This document shows, piece after piece, positions 7,109 to 19,800 of a stretch of DNA of 22,513 bases (positions are counted from its first letter, which is position 1; the number at the start of each line of letters is the position of its first letter). The DNA comes from a virus. Position numbers and translations under genes: made by a program. The stretch spans positions 1-22,513 of the IMG/VR virus record IMGVR_UViG_3300022929_001731. The stretch is one strand, 5' to 3'. Under the pieces are notes generated by a model, which saw only the letters and a program-made list of their open reading frames with translations, did no database searches and was not told the origin of the DNA.

Positions 7109-10100
7109 ACATGTAGAAAATGCTTTAAAAGTATTCGTACTTGTAGCAACACTAGGATATGGGCTAGTTTATTTTAAAATAATTGAAGGAGCGGCACTTT
7201 TAGCATACGCAGGTTTAACTGCAGTATCAACTTTAGTAGGTGGATTACTTTCTAAAGGTGTTGAAGCATCAAGAGATAATTTTGGAACTAAAGTTTCTAC
7301 AAGGAATGCAACAGCACCAAGACAGATTGTTTATGGTCAATGTAGAGTTGGTGGAACTATCACACATATTGAAACATCAGGAACAGATAATAGTATTTTG
7401 TCTATGGTCGTTGTTCTCGCAGGACACGAGATAGAAAGTTTAGATGGTGTTTTAATTAATGATACTCTTTTAACTACAACAGCATCAGGTAATTTTCAAG
7501 CGGCAACTAATTCTAAATTTTTTAATTCAGATAATGACAATGCTTTTGGTAGTGGAACTTTATTAAGATATAAATTTAAAGATGGTTCGCAAACTACAGC
7601 AGATTCAGATGTCACAAGCAATTCATCACTTAGTGGTCTAGATAAATTTACAGATGTTGCTTATGTATTTATACAGATGGTTTTTGATTCAGAAGCATTT
7701 GGTGGTGGTATACCAAATATGGCTTTTATTATTAAAGGTAAAAAAGTTTATGACCCTAGAGAATCAGGACATATTTTTGGAGATGAATCTACTTATGCAT
7801 GGTCTAATAACCCTGCATTATGTGTATTAGATTATATAACTAACACTACATATGGTTTAAAAGCTACATCTGATGAATTTTTAGCTGATCTTAGTTTAGG
7901 TTCTTTTAAAACTGCCGCTAATACTTGTGAAACTCAAAATACTGTAGTACCAGCTATTACAAGTGGTTCTACATCAAGTTCACAATTTGTAGACTTGGTT
8001 GCATTACCTAGTAATACATTAATAGAAGTAGGTCATATAGTCTCAGGAACAGGTATATCAGGAAGTCCCATAGTTCTTAGAAGAACACAAAACCAAATTA
8101 AATTAAGTACAGCACAAACATTAAGTAGTGGTACAAATTTAACTTTTAAAGAACCTGCATATACCGCTAATGGTTTCACTAACATGACTGCTGATGGAAC
8201 TGGTGTTTTAGAAGGATTATTAAGTTCTTGTGCAGGTAAACTATCTTACATTAATGGTAAATTTGTAATGTTTGCAGGTGCTACTGTATCACCACAAATG
8301 ACTATTAATGATGATAACTTACTACAACCAATACAAGTACAAACAAAACAAACTTCAGGTGAAACTTTTAATAAAGTTAAATCTATATACATTGATGCAA
8401 ATAATAATTATGTAGCAACAGATACACCTACATTAACACCTAATAACCCTGACACTAGTAATACATATTTAAGTGAAGATACACCTACAGGCGAATCAAG
8501 TGCTAATTACGAAAAAATATTAGAACTACAGCTACCATTTACTGATTCTGTTTCTATGGCAGAAAGATTAGGAAATATAGCTTTATTACATACAAGACAA
8601 CAAACTAGTATTTCTATACTTTGTAATATTGCTTATATGCAACTCCAACCTTTTGATTGGGTTTATGTAAATAATTCTAGATTAGGATATACCAATAAAG
8701 TTTTTGAAGTTTTAAGCACAAATCTTGAAATTATTGAAGATGATGGCGTACAAGTTTTAGCTACAAGACTTGCCCTTAAAGAGATTCAAAATGCAGTCTA
8801 TACCTTTGCAACAAGTGATTATGAAAACCCCATAGACGAAGGCTCAAGCGTTTCTACAGGGGATTTTAGCGTATCTGCTCCAACAGGTTTAAGTGTATCA
8901 GCTACTTTAATTAATACTGGTTATGATCTTAATGTTGAATGGACAAATATCGCTGATGACAATATACAAGGTACAGAAATTTTATATGGAACATCATCAG
9001 GTACATATACTGGTAGTGTAATTACAGGTAAAGGTGTCGCTAAAGAAATAATTAATAATGTAAAACCAAATACAACTTATTACATAGTAGCTAGACATTT
9101 TTCAAATAATAATGTTTTTAGTTCTTATACTAGCGAAGTCACAATAAATACTAATTCTGATTCAGGTATAACAACACCATCTGCACCCACCTCTTTATCA
9201 GCTACAACAGGCAAACCATTATCTATAGGTTTATCATGGACTAACCCTAGTAATAGTGATTTAAGAGACATACAAATCTATAGATCAACTTCTAGTGGAT
9301 TTACACCTGATGATAATACAAATTTAGTAAGAACTATTGCAGGTGTACCAAGTGTTTCTCAAAAAGTATCTTTTGGTATAGATGATGGATTAGTAGCAGG
9401 TACTACTTATTATTTTAAAGTTAAAGCTGTAAGTTTCTTTGACAAAGTTTCAACTGCATCAAGTCAAGCAAGTGGTTCATTCACTAAAGTAGAAGCAACT
9501 GATATTGAAGGCATTTTTTCAGGATATTTTCATGTAGAAGGTTCTACAACTACAGCACTAAGTGATTCAGCTTTTAATACAGCACATGGAAGATTGCCTA
9601 TAGAAGATGACATTTTAATCATGGTAAATACTAGTGCAAGTCCTAAAGTATCTAAAGCATATAAGTATTCAGGAACAGCAGGTAGTGGTGGTTCTTTTGT
9701 AGAGATTACTAACTTTACAACAGGTGATTTAGTTGTTGATGGAAGTATAGCAGGTGCAAAAATAATAGCAGGAGATATTAATGCAGATAGAATTGAAGCA
9801 GGTACACTTACTTCTGCATCAGGTGTATTTGGTTCTATAAGTGCTAATGATATAGATACTGGTACTTTAAATGCGGCTAATGTCACTATTAGTGGTGGTG
9901 ATGTCACTATAAATAGTTCAGGGATTGCTATTAATGGCTCTTCCTCATCAATAAATTTAGGTTCAGGTAATTTTATAGTAAGTTCTGCAGGTTCTATAAC
10001 TGCGATATCAGGAACTATAGGTGGTTTTACATTAGGTTCTACTACTTTAACTGCAGGAAGTAATACAACAAGAGTTTCATTAAGCACAGCAGATGGTATA

Positions 10101-13100
10101 CATCTTGGTAATAATACTTTTAGTTCAGCACCATTTAGAGTCACAAGAGCAGGTGAATTAACTGCTACTAATGCCAATGTGACTGGTGATCTAGAAACAG
10201 GAAATCTAATTGTCACAGGTAATGCAGGTATACATGGTGAAGTAAGAGCAACCTCATTAACAGCAGGAACTGTGACTGTTGCAAGTATAAATCAAGAAGT
10301 ATGGAATGAAATAGATGCAAGAACTGCACCAACACAAAATGGTTTTTATGATAATTATGATTCTACTTCTACTGGCACTTACTACAATGGAGTAGCAACA
10401 AATTTTGAATTATTAGGTAGTGGTGGAAATGGTTATCTAAGTAATGGACAAAGTATTAGTATTCGTACCAGTATGGTTCATGGATATGCACAACAAGGTA
10501 GTCAAACTTATACAAATCAATCACTAATAGCAAATTTTCAATTTCAATATAAAGCATTACCAAGTGGAAGCTGGACAGACTTTGGTGATGCTTATGAAGG
10601 TATTACAAGTGTTTATAGTATTCCTAATGGATTTTTCTATGAACTAGATGCTGACCCTGATGCATCAGTTTCACTAAGTAATGGTGTTTATTATCAATTT
10701 AGACTAAGAGTCACTCCTGAAGTCACGACTAATGTATGGGCAGATAGTGATGGAGAAGATGTTTTTGCTATAGCGTTTGCTATACAACAATCATCTACAG
10801 GAACAGGTGCAGGAACAGGTACAGTCACAAGCATTGATGCTGGTGATGGTTTGCAAACATCAACAGGTAGTGCAATAACCTCAAGTGGTTCTTTATTGGT
10901 AGATAGTACAGTTGTTAGAACATCAGGTACACAAACTATAGCAGGTGATAAAACTTTCTCTGATGATATAGTTATTCAAGGTGATCTTGATGTTCAAGGT
11001 ACTACTACAACTATAGATACTACTAATCTTGATGTAGCTGATAAGAATATAACATTAAATTATTCTACAGGTGATTCATCAGCTTCCGCTAATGGTTCAG
11101 GTATTACCATTCAAGATGCTGTAAGTTCTACAGAAGATGCTACCTTAACTTGGAATACAAGTAATGATAGCTTTAACTTTTCGCATGATCTTAATTTTAC
11201 TGACAATATAAAAGCTCAGTTTGGTGCGGGTTCAGATTTACAAATCTACCATGATGGCACACATTCATATTTAGATGATCAGGGGACTGGCGATTTAAGA
11301 ATTAAAACTAATTTCTTTAGAGTTAGAAATACAGGTGATACATACAATATGATAATTGCTAACCAGTCAGGAGCAGTCACACTTTATCATAATGGAAATA
11401 CAAAACTAGCCACAACCTCAACAGGCATAGACGTCACAGGAAACATAGTTGTTTCAGGAACTGTAGATGGTAGAGATGTAGCTACAGATGGAAGTAAACT
11501 TGATGGCATAGAAGCAGGTGCTACAACAGATCAAACACAAGCAGAAATAAATGCGTTAGGTATAACCGCTATAGGTTTATCGGGTAGTCCAAATATAACT
11601 GTAGGAACTATTTCTAGTGGTGCTATAACAAGTACAGGGATTAATAACGCTACTGGTGAAATAATAGACTTAGATCATCCAACTTATACAATCTTAAAAA
11701 ATCCTGAAAATGCCAGTACTTTATATATGGGAGATTCAGGAGATAGAGGCAATTATTACGATAATAATTCTCACCATTTTAGACCTGCGGGTGGTGGTGC
11801 TACCATTAATGCCACAATTAGTGCTACTAGCATAAACGCAAGAAATGGCTCAGTTTTTGCTATAAATGGAACAACAGTAATAGATTCATCTCGTAATCTT
11901 ACTAACATAGGAACTATATCTAGTGGTGTTATAACAAGCACAGGAAACTTATCCCTAACAACAACAGGTTCAGAAATAATGCTTGATGCCTATAGCACTT
12001 CACAAGAGGGTGGTGGTATATTTTTTAGAGAAGGTTTTCAAAGCTCAAACAAATACAACTTATCAATTATAGCAAGGTCAAGAAATGATGATGGCTCTGC
12101 TGATGGCTTATCAATTAATGGCTATGAGGGTGTATTTTTCTCAACAGGTAGTAATTCATATCAAGAAAGATTTGGCATAGATATTAGCGGAAATATTTCA
12201 GTTGGTGGAACTACTATATTAAATCAGTCAAGAAACTTATCTAATATTGGAACTATAACAAATAGTGGACAAATATCTTCATCAGGAAAATTAGTATTTA
12301 CAGACAAAGGCGATTATATAGAGTTCGGTAGTGGTGGTACTGATATATCTTGGACTGCACCAGTCATCTTTAGAGAATCAGCACATTTAGCTTTATCAGA
12401 TTATTCAGGTGTAAAACTTGGTGGATTTAATGGAACAGCTTATGGACCGCGAGTTCATGTTAAAGGTGATGGTAATTTAAGCATACTTGAAGCAGGTTTG
12501 CAGATTGGAAATACTACTGTAATAGACTCCTCAAGAAATCTTACCAACATAGGAACTATCTCATCAGGTGCAATCACAAGTACAGGTTTGACTGTTGATG
12601 GTACAGCTTCAACAGTAGCAACATTTAACACTAATGTTAATGGTTCTCAAATTAGATTAAATGATGGCACTTCATCTACACAACCTTGGGATATAGGTAT
12701 AAAAAATGATGGTTCAAATGATTTTATAATCTATAACTTAGGTGCAGAAAATTTAGAATTTTATAATGCAAATAAATTAAGGCAAAAAATATCATTAAAC
12801 GGAGACATATCCTTCTACGAAGACACAGGAACTACAGCTAAGTTCTTTTGGGATGCTAGTGCTGAATCACTTGAAATTGGAAGTATTGAAAGTTCTACAA
12901 ACTTTCCTTTGGCTGTTAAATCAGGAACTAATGACCATGCTATCTCAATAGAAGAAGCATCAGGTGCTGAATCATGGCAGTTTGGTTTAGATGTTGATGG
13001 AGATTTAGGTTTTTATAATAGTGGTAGCACTACAGCTTCAGTTATTTTTGATGATTCAGGCAATCTGTTGGTAGGGCAAACTTCGCAATCACCAAACACA

Positions 13101-13865
13101 GTTGGTGTTAGTTTGAATAGCAATGGAAATATTAGTGCTAAAAGAGATGGTGGCATAGTTGCTTTATTTAATAGAGCAACATCAGATGGCGAAGTAATTT
13201 CTATTAGAAAAGATGATACAACAGTTGGAAGTATTGGTACTATCTTTGGTGACTTAACCATAGGTGATGATGATGTAGGTATAAGATTTGATACTGGCAC
13301 AGGATTAGTTCCTTGGGATTTAGGTGCAAATTCTACAGGTGGCTCAGCAACTAACGGAACTATAGATTTAGGAGTTAGTGGTGCTGCATTCAAAGACCTT
13401 CACCTTTCAGGAAATGCAAATATAGGAAATAATCTAGATGTTGGTGATGAACTTACAGTTCAAGGTGTATCAACTTTTCAAGATAGTATTCAAGGTACAC
13501 AAGGCACATCAGCAACATTTTCAGAGTTTAATGTTGGTTCAAATGTAGCTATTGGTATAGAAATAAGTAATCTAACAACTACAAGTGCAGTAGAAACAAG
13601 CAGAACATTAGGTAGTGCATCTACCTACAGAACATTTAAACTTTTAGTACAAGCTACATCAGGAACAAGTTATCATGCAACAGAAATATTATTAACACAC
13701 GATGGTACTACTGTTTATATGACCGAATATGGCACAATATTTACAGGAAACTCATTAGCAACTTTTGATGCCGACATTTCAAGTGGAAATGTAAGATTAT
13801 TGGTTGACCCTAACCAGTCTGCGTCAACAACTTTTAAATTTAGCTTATCAGCGATAAAAGTATGA
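7101..13865 (+). CDS. Giant J-like tail hub / fibre protein
   Basis: At 2254 residues this is the central tail-tip (host-specificity) protein. Residues 10-50 contain two hydrophobic stretches. Residues 70-86 carry 'ATAPRQIVYGQCRVGGTI', the standard entry to J-like hubs ('lRsA.aP..ivYG..rvgg'). Hub domains run to about 580. Two fibronectin type III-like domains follow (about 594-690 and 691-795, each with 'TTYY' near the end). Residues 880-1060 form a 'GDINADRIEAGTL'-type beta shaft. About 1085-1232 is an unrecognised beta domain. Residues 1240-2120 are fibre modules, including 'DGSKLDGIEAGATTDQTQAE' and the 'VIDSSRNLTNIGTISSG' repeat. The last 120 residues are a beta domain; there is no S74 chaperone. 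GGAGG precedes the ATG. Confidence 0.88.
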   Translation: MAKHVENALKVFVLVATLGYGLVYFKIIEGAALLAYAGLTAVSTLVGGLLSKGVEASRDNFGTKVSTRNATAPRQIVYGQCRVGGTITHIETSGTDNSILSMVVVLAGHEIESLDGVLINDTLLTTTASGNFQAATNSKFFNSDNDNAFGSGTLLRYKFKDGSQTTADSDVTSNSSLSGLDKFTDVAYVFIQMVFDSEAFGGGIPNMAFIIKGKKVYDPRESGHIFGDESTYAWSNNPALCVLDYITNTTYGLKATSDEFLADLSLGSFKTAANTCETQNTVVPAITSGSTSSSQFVDLVALPSNTLIEVGHIVSGTGISGSPIVLRRTQNQIKLSTAQTLSSGTNLTFKEPAYTANGFTNMTADGTGVLEGLLSSCAGKLSYINGKFVMFAGATVSPQMTINDDNLLQPIQVQTKQTSGETFNKVKSIYIDANNNYVATDTPTLTPNNPDTSNTYLSEDTPTGESSANYEKILELQLPFTDSVSMAERLGNIALLHTRQQTSISILCNIAYMQLQPFDWVYVNNSRLGYTNKVFEVLSTNLEIIEDDGVQVLATRLALKEIQNAVYTFATSDYENPIDEGSSVSTGDFSVSAPTGLSVSATLINTGYDLNVEWTNIADDNIQGTEILYGTSSGTYTGSVITGKGVAKEIINNVKPNTTYYIVARHFSNNNVFSSYTSEVTINTNSDSGITTPSAPTSLSATTGKPLSIGLSWTNPSNSDLRDIQIYRSTSSGFTPDDNTNLVRTIAGVPSVSQKVSFGIDDGLVAGTTYYFKVKAVSFFDKVSTASSQASGSFTKVEATDIEGIFSGYFHVEGSTTTALSDSAFNTAHGRLPIEDDILIMVNTSASPKVSKAYKYSGTAGSGGSFVEITNFTTGDLVVDGSIAGAKIIAGDINADRIEAGTLTSASGVFGSISANDIDTGTLNAANVTISGGDVTINSSGIAINGSSSSINLGSGNFIVSSAGSITAISGTIGGFTLGSTTLTAGSNTTRVSLSTADGIHLGNNTFSSAPFRVTRAGELTATNANVTGDLETGNLIVTGNAGIHGEVRATSLTAGTVTVASINQEVWNEIDARTAPTQNGFYDNYDSTSTGTYYNGVATNFELLGSGGNGYLSNGQSISIRTSMVHGYAQQGSQTYTNQSLIANFQFQYKALPSGSWTDFGDAYEGITSVYSIPNGFFYELDADPDASVSLSNGVYYQFRLRVTPEVTTNVWADSDGEDVFAIAFAIQQSSTGTGAGTGTVTSIDAGDGLQTSTGSAITSSGSLLVDSTVVRTSGTQTIAGDKTFSDDIVIQGDLDVQGTTTTIDTTNLDVADKNITLNYSTGDSSASANGSGITIQDAVSSTEDATLTWNTSNDSFNFSHDLNFTDNIKAQFGAGSDLQIYHDGTHSYLDDQGTGDLRIKTNFFRVRNTGDTYNMIIANQSGAVTLYHNGNTKLATTSTGIDVTGNIVVSGTVDGRDVATDGSKLDGIEAGATTDQTQAEINALGITAIGLSGSPNITVGTISSGAITSTGINNATGEIIDLDHPTYTILKNPENASTLYMGDSGDRGNYYDNNSHHFRPAGGGATINATISATSINARNGSVFAINGTTVIDSSRNLTNIGTISSGVITSTGNLSLTTTGSEIMLDAYSTSQEGGGIFFREGFQSSNKYNLSIIARSRNDDGSADGLSINGYEGVFFSTGSNSYQERFGIDISGNISVGGTTILNQSRNLSNIGTITNSGQISSSGKLVFTDKGDYIEFGSGGTDISWTAPVIFRESAHLALSDYSGVKLGGFNGTAYGPRVHVKGDGNLSILEAGLQIGNTTVIDSSRNLTNIGTISSGAITSTGLTVDGTASTVATFNTNVNGSQIRLNDGTSSTQPWDIGIKNDGSNDFIIYNLGAENLEFYNANKLRQKISLNGDISFYEDTGTTAKFFWDASAESLEIGSIESSTNFPLAVKSGTNDHAISIEEASGAESWQFGLDVDGDLGFYNSGSTTASVIFDDSGNLLVGQTSQSPNTVGVSLNSNGNISAKRDGGIVALFNRATSDGEVISIRKDDTTVGSIGTIFGDLTIGDDDVGIRFDTGTGLVPWDLGANSTGGSATNGTIDLGVSGAAFKDLHLSGNANIGNNLDVGDELTVQGVSTFQDSIQGTQGTSATFSEFNVGSNVAIGIEISNLTTTSAVETSRTLGSASTYRTFKLLVQATSGTSYHATEILLTHDGTTVYMTEYGTIFTGNSLATFDADISSGNVRLLVDPNQSASTTFKFSLSAIKV
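11604..12590 (+). repeat. Fibre repeat units inside the hub protein gene
   Basis: About four copies of a repeated segment coding for 'TTVIDSSRNLTNIGTISSGA' or variants lie near 11604, 11873, 12211 and 12512. The bases are partly conserved: the 17-mer ACTGTAATAGACTCCTC at 12516-12532 recurs exactly three times in the next gene. The copies are separated by unrelated beta-rich stretches of 240-340 bases, as expected of trimeric shafts built from mixed modules. Confidence 0.8.
13059..13415 (+). repeat. Fibre module A, first copy (paralogue at 17743)
   Basis: Codes for residues about 1987-2105 of the hub protein, from 'GNLLVG' to 'FKDLHLSG', with 'SIGTIFGDL' and 'VGIRF' inside. The same order of motifs occurs in the second giant fibre at 17743-18112. 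The first 14 bases (GGCAATCTGTTGGT) are identical in the two copies, and the ends AAAGACCT-CACCTTTCAGG and AAAGACCT-TACCTTTCAGG match almost fully. Confidence 0.75.
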
Positions 13866-13899
13866 TGTAATATAAAACTAAGCACATTGGATTGGGAAA

Positions 13900-16800
13900 A
13901 TGGCAACACAAAAAGATTTTAAGGTAAAAAATGGTCTGATAGTCGGTGGTGGTGATGTATCAGTAAGTTCAGGTTCTGTAAGTATCTCAGATCAAATAAG
14001 TGGAGATACAGGACAAATATCAATTAGTAATGGTCAAAATGGTGACTCTTTTACACGCATAGGTATTACAGGTAGTGGTACTGCTGATTCTTATATTAGA
14101 ACTCATAGTAATTTAGATTTTCATATAGGTCAGTCAGCTACAAGTACAACACCTAGTGTTTCTATTAATACTAGTGGTGCTATTACTAGTGCAAATATAG
14201 ATGTCACAGGTGCAAGTGGTGGAAATGGTCAAATAACAGTCGCTAGAACAAGCGGTTCAACTGTAGCAATACAATCTCAATCTGCTAGAGGATTAATAGG
14301 AACAAGTACAAATCACCCATTTAGACTAATGTCTAATGGTACACAAAGAATAGAATTAGATACTAGTGGTAATTTTAATTTATTAAGTGGTGCTTTAGAA
14401 ATAAACGGAAATACTGTAATAGACTCCTCAAGAAATTTTATTAATGCATCATCTATAGCAAATAATTTAGCAAGTGTAGATTACTCAGGGGTTATGTATG
14501 ATTCTAAAACCACAACTACACAAACAAGTTTTAATTCTTCTAATGCTTTAGCTTATGGTTCTGATTTAGCAGATATAGTTATTGAAAGAAGACATGGTGG
14601 AATTAAACACTCAGTATTAGGTTTATCAGGTTCATTAATTGATTTAAGAATAAATAATTCATCAGGTGATAGTTGGTCTGCGGCACATATTATTGGAGTT
14701 GGTGACCCTGAAGGTGGTTCAGGATATCAAGGTGGTTTAGTATTTGCTACTGGTGGTGGTGGTACTGATAACCCAACAGGTAGAAGAACTAAAGGTGTAG
14801 CACCAACCGCTAGGATGCTTATTGGTGCTAGTGGTAATGTAAGAATTCTTACTGGTAGCTTATACATGGGTTCTACAGAACTTATTACTAGTTCAGGCAA
14901 TCTTGTAAACATAGGAACTATCTCCAATAGTGCTTTTACTATACCCAACAGCATAGGTTCAGCAGGTCAAGTTTTAAAAGTACCATCTTCAGGAACAACT
15001 TTAGAATGGGGAAATGATACAGGTTTAATAACCTCTATAACTAACTTTGCTGATAATAGAATATTAACTGCAAGTGGTTCTACAACTATAAATGCAGAAG
15101 CAAATCTTACCTACAATGGCGATAGAATTAGCATAACTGATGGAACTTTTACAGGATATATAGGAGATAATTCTTCTGTTGTTGGTGGAGATGCTGATGA
15201 CTTTGTAGTTAGTTCAAGTCAAAGATTAGTACTTGGCTCTATAGGTTATGGAAGAGTTTATATTGACGGAAGTGATATAAATGTAAGTGGTAATTTAGAA
15301 ATAAATGGAGTTCAGGTTATTAGTTCTGCTAGGAATATGTCCAATATAGGAACTATCTCTAGTGGTACTATAACAATTACTGATGCCGCAGTACCTCTAA
15401 AGTTTGTTGAATCAGGAAATACTGGAAACGGACAATATTGGAGAATGCCTTTAGATTCAGGCAATTTAAGATTTGATGTTTCTCTTTCTGGTGGTGCAGG
15501 TTTTACAACTTACGATAATATTCTGCAATTAAATTCAGATGGAACTATTGATATTCAATCAGCACAAATGTTTGATAGTTCAGGAAACATTAGCACAACA
15601 AAAACTATCTCTAGTGGGCATATAACAGTAAATACATCAACTTTTAAAACTACTAATGATGCGATTGGACTTTTTACAACTGATCTTACAGTCGGTAATG
15701 ATGTAGCCCAACAATCAACAGCTACACCAAAAAGAATATTTTTCAATAATGACTATTCTAGTGGCTACACAGATGCTTCACTAAAACTTTATTTATTTAA
15801 CGATAGCACTACTAGACAAGGGTTTACTAGCGGTCCTGCTTATGACTTGCAGTATCATTCATCAGGTAGTTCAAGTGGTCGTCATGCTTTTTATGTTGCT
15901 AATGTAGAAGAAGCAAGAATAGATGCAGGTGGTATAGATATTAGAAATGGCGGACTTGATATAAATGGCACAGAAGTTATTTCAAGTTCAAGAAACTTAA
16001 CAAATATAGGAACTATCTCTAGTGGTGCAATTACAACTTCAGGAGATATAACACTTTCATCAGATAGTACACAGATTAAATTTACAGGAACAGGCGGTCC
16101 TTTTGGTTTAGAGTTTGGCGATACAGAAAATAATCCTAATTTTAGAATTTATTATAGAACTTCACCAAATTCCTTAACTTTTGAAGATAATTCTGAAAGT
16201 GCAAAACATACTTTTACTTTAGATGGTGATTATACCGCTGCTAGAGATCTTATTTCTTCTCAAGTCGTCAGAGTAGGAACATCTATATCAATGGGTGGTG
16301 GAAATGCTAAATCTATAGATTTTACAGGTACAGGCACAGACACAGTAGCAAGGAAATTTATTTATGAACAATCAGATCATCACTATGTCACTAATAGACA
16401 TACTGATGGTGATTTAGTTTTGATGTCCAATAATGGTACTGGCGGAGGTGAAACTACAAGAATTACATTACAGTCAGGTTCAGGAACACAAGATATAGAC
16501 ATTACTAATGCTAACTTGGATATGAACTCCAATAATATTAATAATGCAGGTACTATCTCTAGTGGTGCTATAACTACTAGCGCTGCTCTACAAGTTCAAT
16601 ATAGTGGAACTAATAATATTTCATTGTCACCAACTTCAACTGGTGGTGTTATAAATGCTAGAAATTCAAGTGGTACTTCAGTTGTTGTTATGGATGGTAG
16701 AGGAACACCTTTTATAGATGTCACAGGTAATTTAAAAACAGGTGGTACTACTAGAATAGATAGTTCAGGTAATTTAAGCAATATAGGAACTATCAGTAGT

Positions 16801-19800
16801 GGTGCTATTACTGCTACAAGTGATTTAAATCAGCTCAGACTTATGAGAACAGACGATGCTGGAGATGATTGGAGATTTTATTCATGGACTAGTGGATTAA
16901 ATATTTTTCCTTCAGATGAGGCATCAACTGTTTGGTTTGGACGAGACGGTCAAGCAACAAATGTAAGTGTTTATAATGGGAATCTTCAAATTGGTACGAC
17001 TACTGTAATAGACTCCTCTCGCAACCTAACCAACATAGGAACTATCAGTAGTGGTGCAATTACAAGTACATCATCAATAACAGCAAATAGTGGTGGAAAT
17101 GTAATACAAATTGGCACAGATGGAAATATTGAGATTACCAGAACAGCTGGTGGTGCTTATATTGATTTTAAAGATAGCACTAGTGAAGATTTTGACCAAA
17201 GAATACAAGCTACTTCTACAGGACACAGTTTTTCAGGAACTATCTCTAGTGGTGCAATAACATCTAGTGGTGATTTGGCTATTGATACTGATACTTTATT
17301 TGTTGATGTATCAGCTAATAGAGTTGGTATAGGTGAAGATAGTTTAGATGCTAAGCTACATATATCAGACGCAACTTTATCAAATATAAAACTAGAAAGA
17401 CTAGGTGTTAAAAAGTTTGCACTTGGAGTCACAGGAACAGATTTTAGAATAGATGGAACAAACGATGATTTATCTACACCTAGTTTTACTATAGATACCT
17501 CAAATAATGTTGGTATTGGGCTTACATCACTAACAGAAAAGTTTGAAGTAAATGGCTCTATAAATACAAGCAATCAATCATCTAACTTTAATACAGGAAC
17601 ATATCGTACCTTTATGGATATGATAAGCAGTTCAAAAATTGCTCGTATAGGTACTCTAAAAGGTGCTAATACACCTACAGGTTCACAAGGTTCTATTTAC
17701 TTTACAGTTAATGGTACTACCGAAGCTGTTTTAGACCAAGATGGCAATCTGTTGGTGGGTACTACTAATGTTGATCCTGCTGGTGCAGACGTTGCAGGTA
17801 CAGCTATAGGTGCTACTGGTTATATATCAATGTCTCGTAGTAGTGGTGCGGTTGGTATTTTTAATCGTAAAACTAACGATGGTAATATTATTGAATTTAA
17901 TAAAGATGGTACACCAGTTGGAAGTATTGGTAGTGCACTTGGAGATTCTTCAGTAAGTACTTTATTTATTGCAGATGCTGGCAATGTAGGTATACGTTTT
18001 GACCAAGCTGCTACAGATGATATACAACCATGTAATTCTAGTGGTGCTGATAGAGATAATGCTATTAACTTAGGTGCTAGTGATAACAGATTCAAAGACC
18101 TCTACCTTTCAGGAACAGCAAGAAGTAATACAGTTTCTATAAATGGAACAACAGTAATAGATTCATCAAGAAAGATTTTAAATCTTAATGGTGGCATGAC
18201 ACTACAACAAGATGGAACTTATGGTAGCGGTTATGGAATGTTATCTTTTAGTGGCACTACTAATGGTCATAATAGAATTTTTGCAAGAAATGATGGTTCA
18301 GATAGTTTATATATTTGTTCTGCTACAAGTAGGAATATAACTTTTAGAACCAATGGTGGCACTGCTAATACCTTTGCAATGACAAGTGGTGGTGACTTAC
18401 AAATGAATGACATCACTGTAATAGACTCATCTCGTAATTTAACTAATATAGGAACTATCTCATCTTCATACTTTTATACTTCAGGAAACATAAATGCAAC
18501 AGGTGTTGCAGGAGCTACAGTTGGTGGCGGTCGTTTAGGATTTGACGAATCAGGTACTCGTAGTTGGACTATGGGCGTAAGTTCAGGTTATCTAAATGTA
18601 TTCAGTGGTGATGGCAATGGTGATCTTAATTTAGCTAATAGTATTGGATTACGCCAAAATGGAACTCTTGTTTTGGATTCGTCAAGAAATTTAAGCAATA
18701 TAGGAACTATCTCTAGTGGTGCTATAACAAGTAGTGGAACTTTATCTTTAGGTAGTCATTTTCAAGCAGGAACAAATGTTTTAGCAGGTTTTTTCCAAGA
18801 TTCAGCTAATGGTGCTTACAGAGCTATTGGGACTAGTTCAAATAGAGGATTTTATTTTCAATCAAATGCAGGTGCTAATACTTATATGTATGTTGGTCTT
18901 ACTGGTACTTATGCGGGTAGAGTTGGTGTGGGGACTGCATCTCCCGCAGAGCAATTTCATGCTACAGGAGTGGCAAGAGTAGGCAGTCTTAAAATTGGCA
19001 CGACTACTGTAATAGACTCCTCTCGTAATTTAACAAATATAGTTGGTGGTGAGATAGGAAATAGCACAGATTCAAGAGGAATATTAACAATCAATCATAG
19101 CACTTCTAACACTACAACAAGTGGTGCAGGTACAGGTGCTGATATTGGTGATAGTAATAGAGCCTTGACTCTTAATAACCCAAACAATAACGGAACTGCA
19201 AGTAATTATGTAGCCTTAAGTTTTAATTTAAACCCATTTGCCAGTAGTTCTCGTTGTATGGCAGATATTAAGTTGCTTAGATCAGGAACAAACTCTAGTG
19301 CTAATGCTTTACATTTTACCCAAAAACATAGTGACGGAGTTTTTTATAATAATTTAGTTATTAACTCTAATGGCACTATTAATACTAGAGGTGGCATTAC
19401 TACAAATACAGGGGGTATACATGTTGCAGGTGGTCTGACTTTTGCACAAGGAAATCACTTTTTAGGTGAAGAAGGTGGTCAAGGACAATCTGAAGATTTA
19501 GTATTGAGAACAGGAGCAGATACTAATGATCAAACGATTAAGATACAAGCAGGATATGGGAATCCGGGCGATGTTTCAGGAAAAATACAGCTTTATACTG
19601 ATGGAGACACAACTACACCAAAATTAGAGATTGATGCTGATGGCAATATTAAAATGGGTTCTACGCAAATTATATCAAATGGTAGAAACCTTACAAATAT
19701 AGGAACTATTACAGCAGGTGGAGATATAGCTTCAAGAACATCTGCATATCCGGGCGGTAGACTGATTCTAGATCGTACAGCTTCTTCATCAGGTGCTATG

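Noticed and set aside
9530-10216. A 228-codon open frame on the minus strand
   Set aside because: It lies wholly inside the hub gene, is rich in Val, Pro and Leu as expected from the complement of Thr/Gly/Ser/Asn fibre codons, and has no ribosome binding site or family features.
13866-13899. Promoter or terminator between the two giant genes
   Set aside because: The gap holds an AT-rich TATAAA-like stretch but no matching -35 element and no stem-loop with a T run, so neither can be supported.
14413-19720. CRISPR-like array of interspersed repeats
   Set aside because: The repeats are coding, in frame and unevenly spaced (240-660 bases), and they vary in sequence; they are fibre protein joints.
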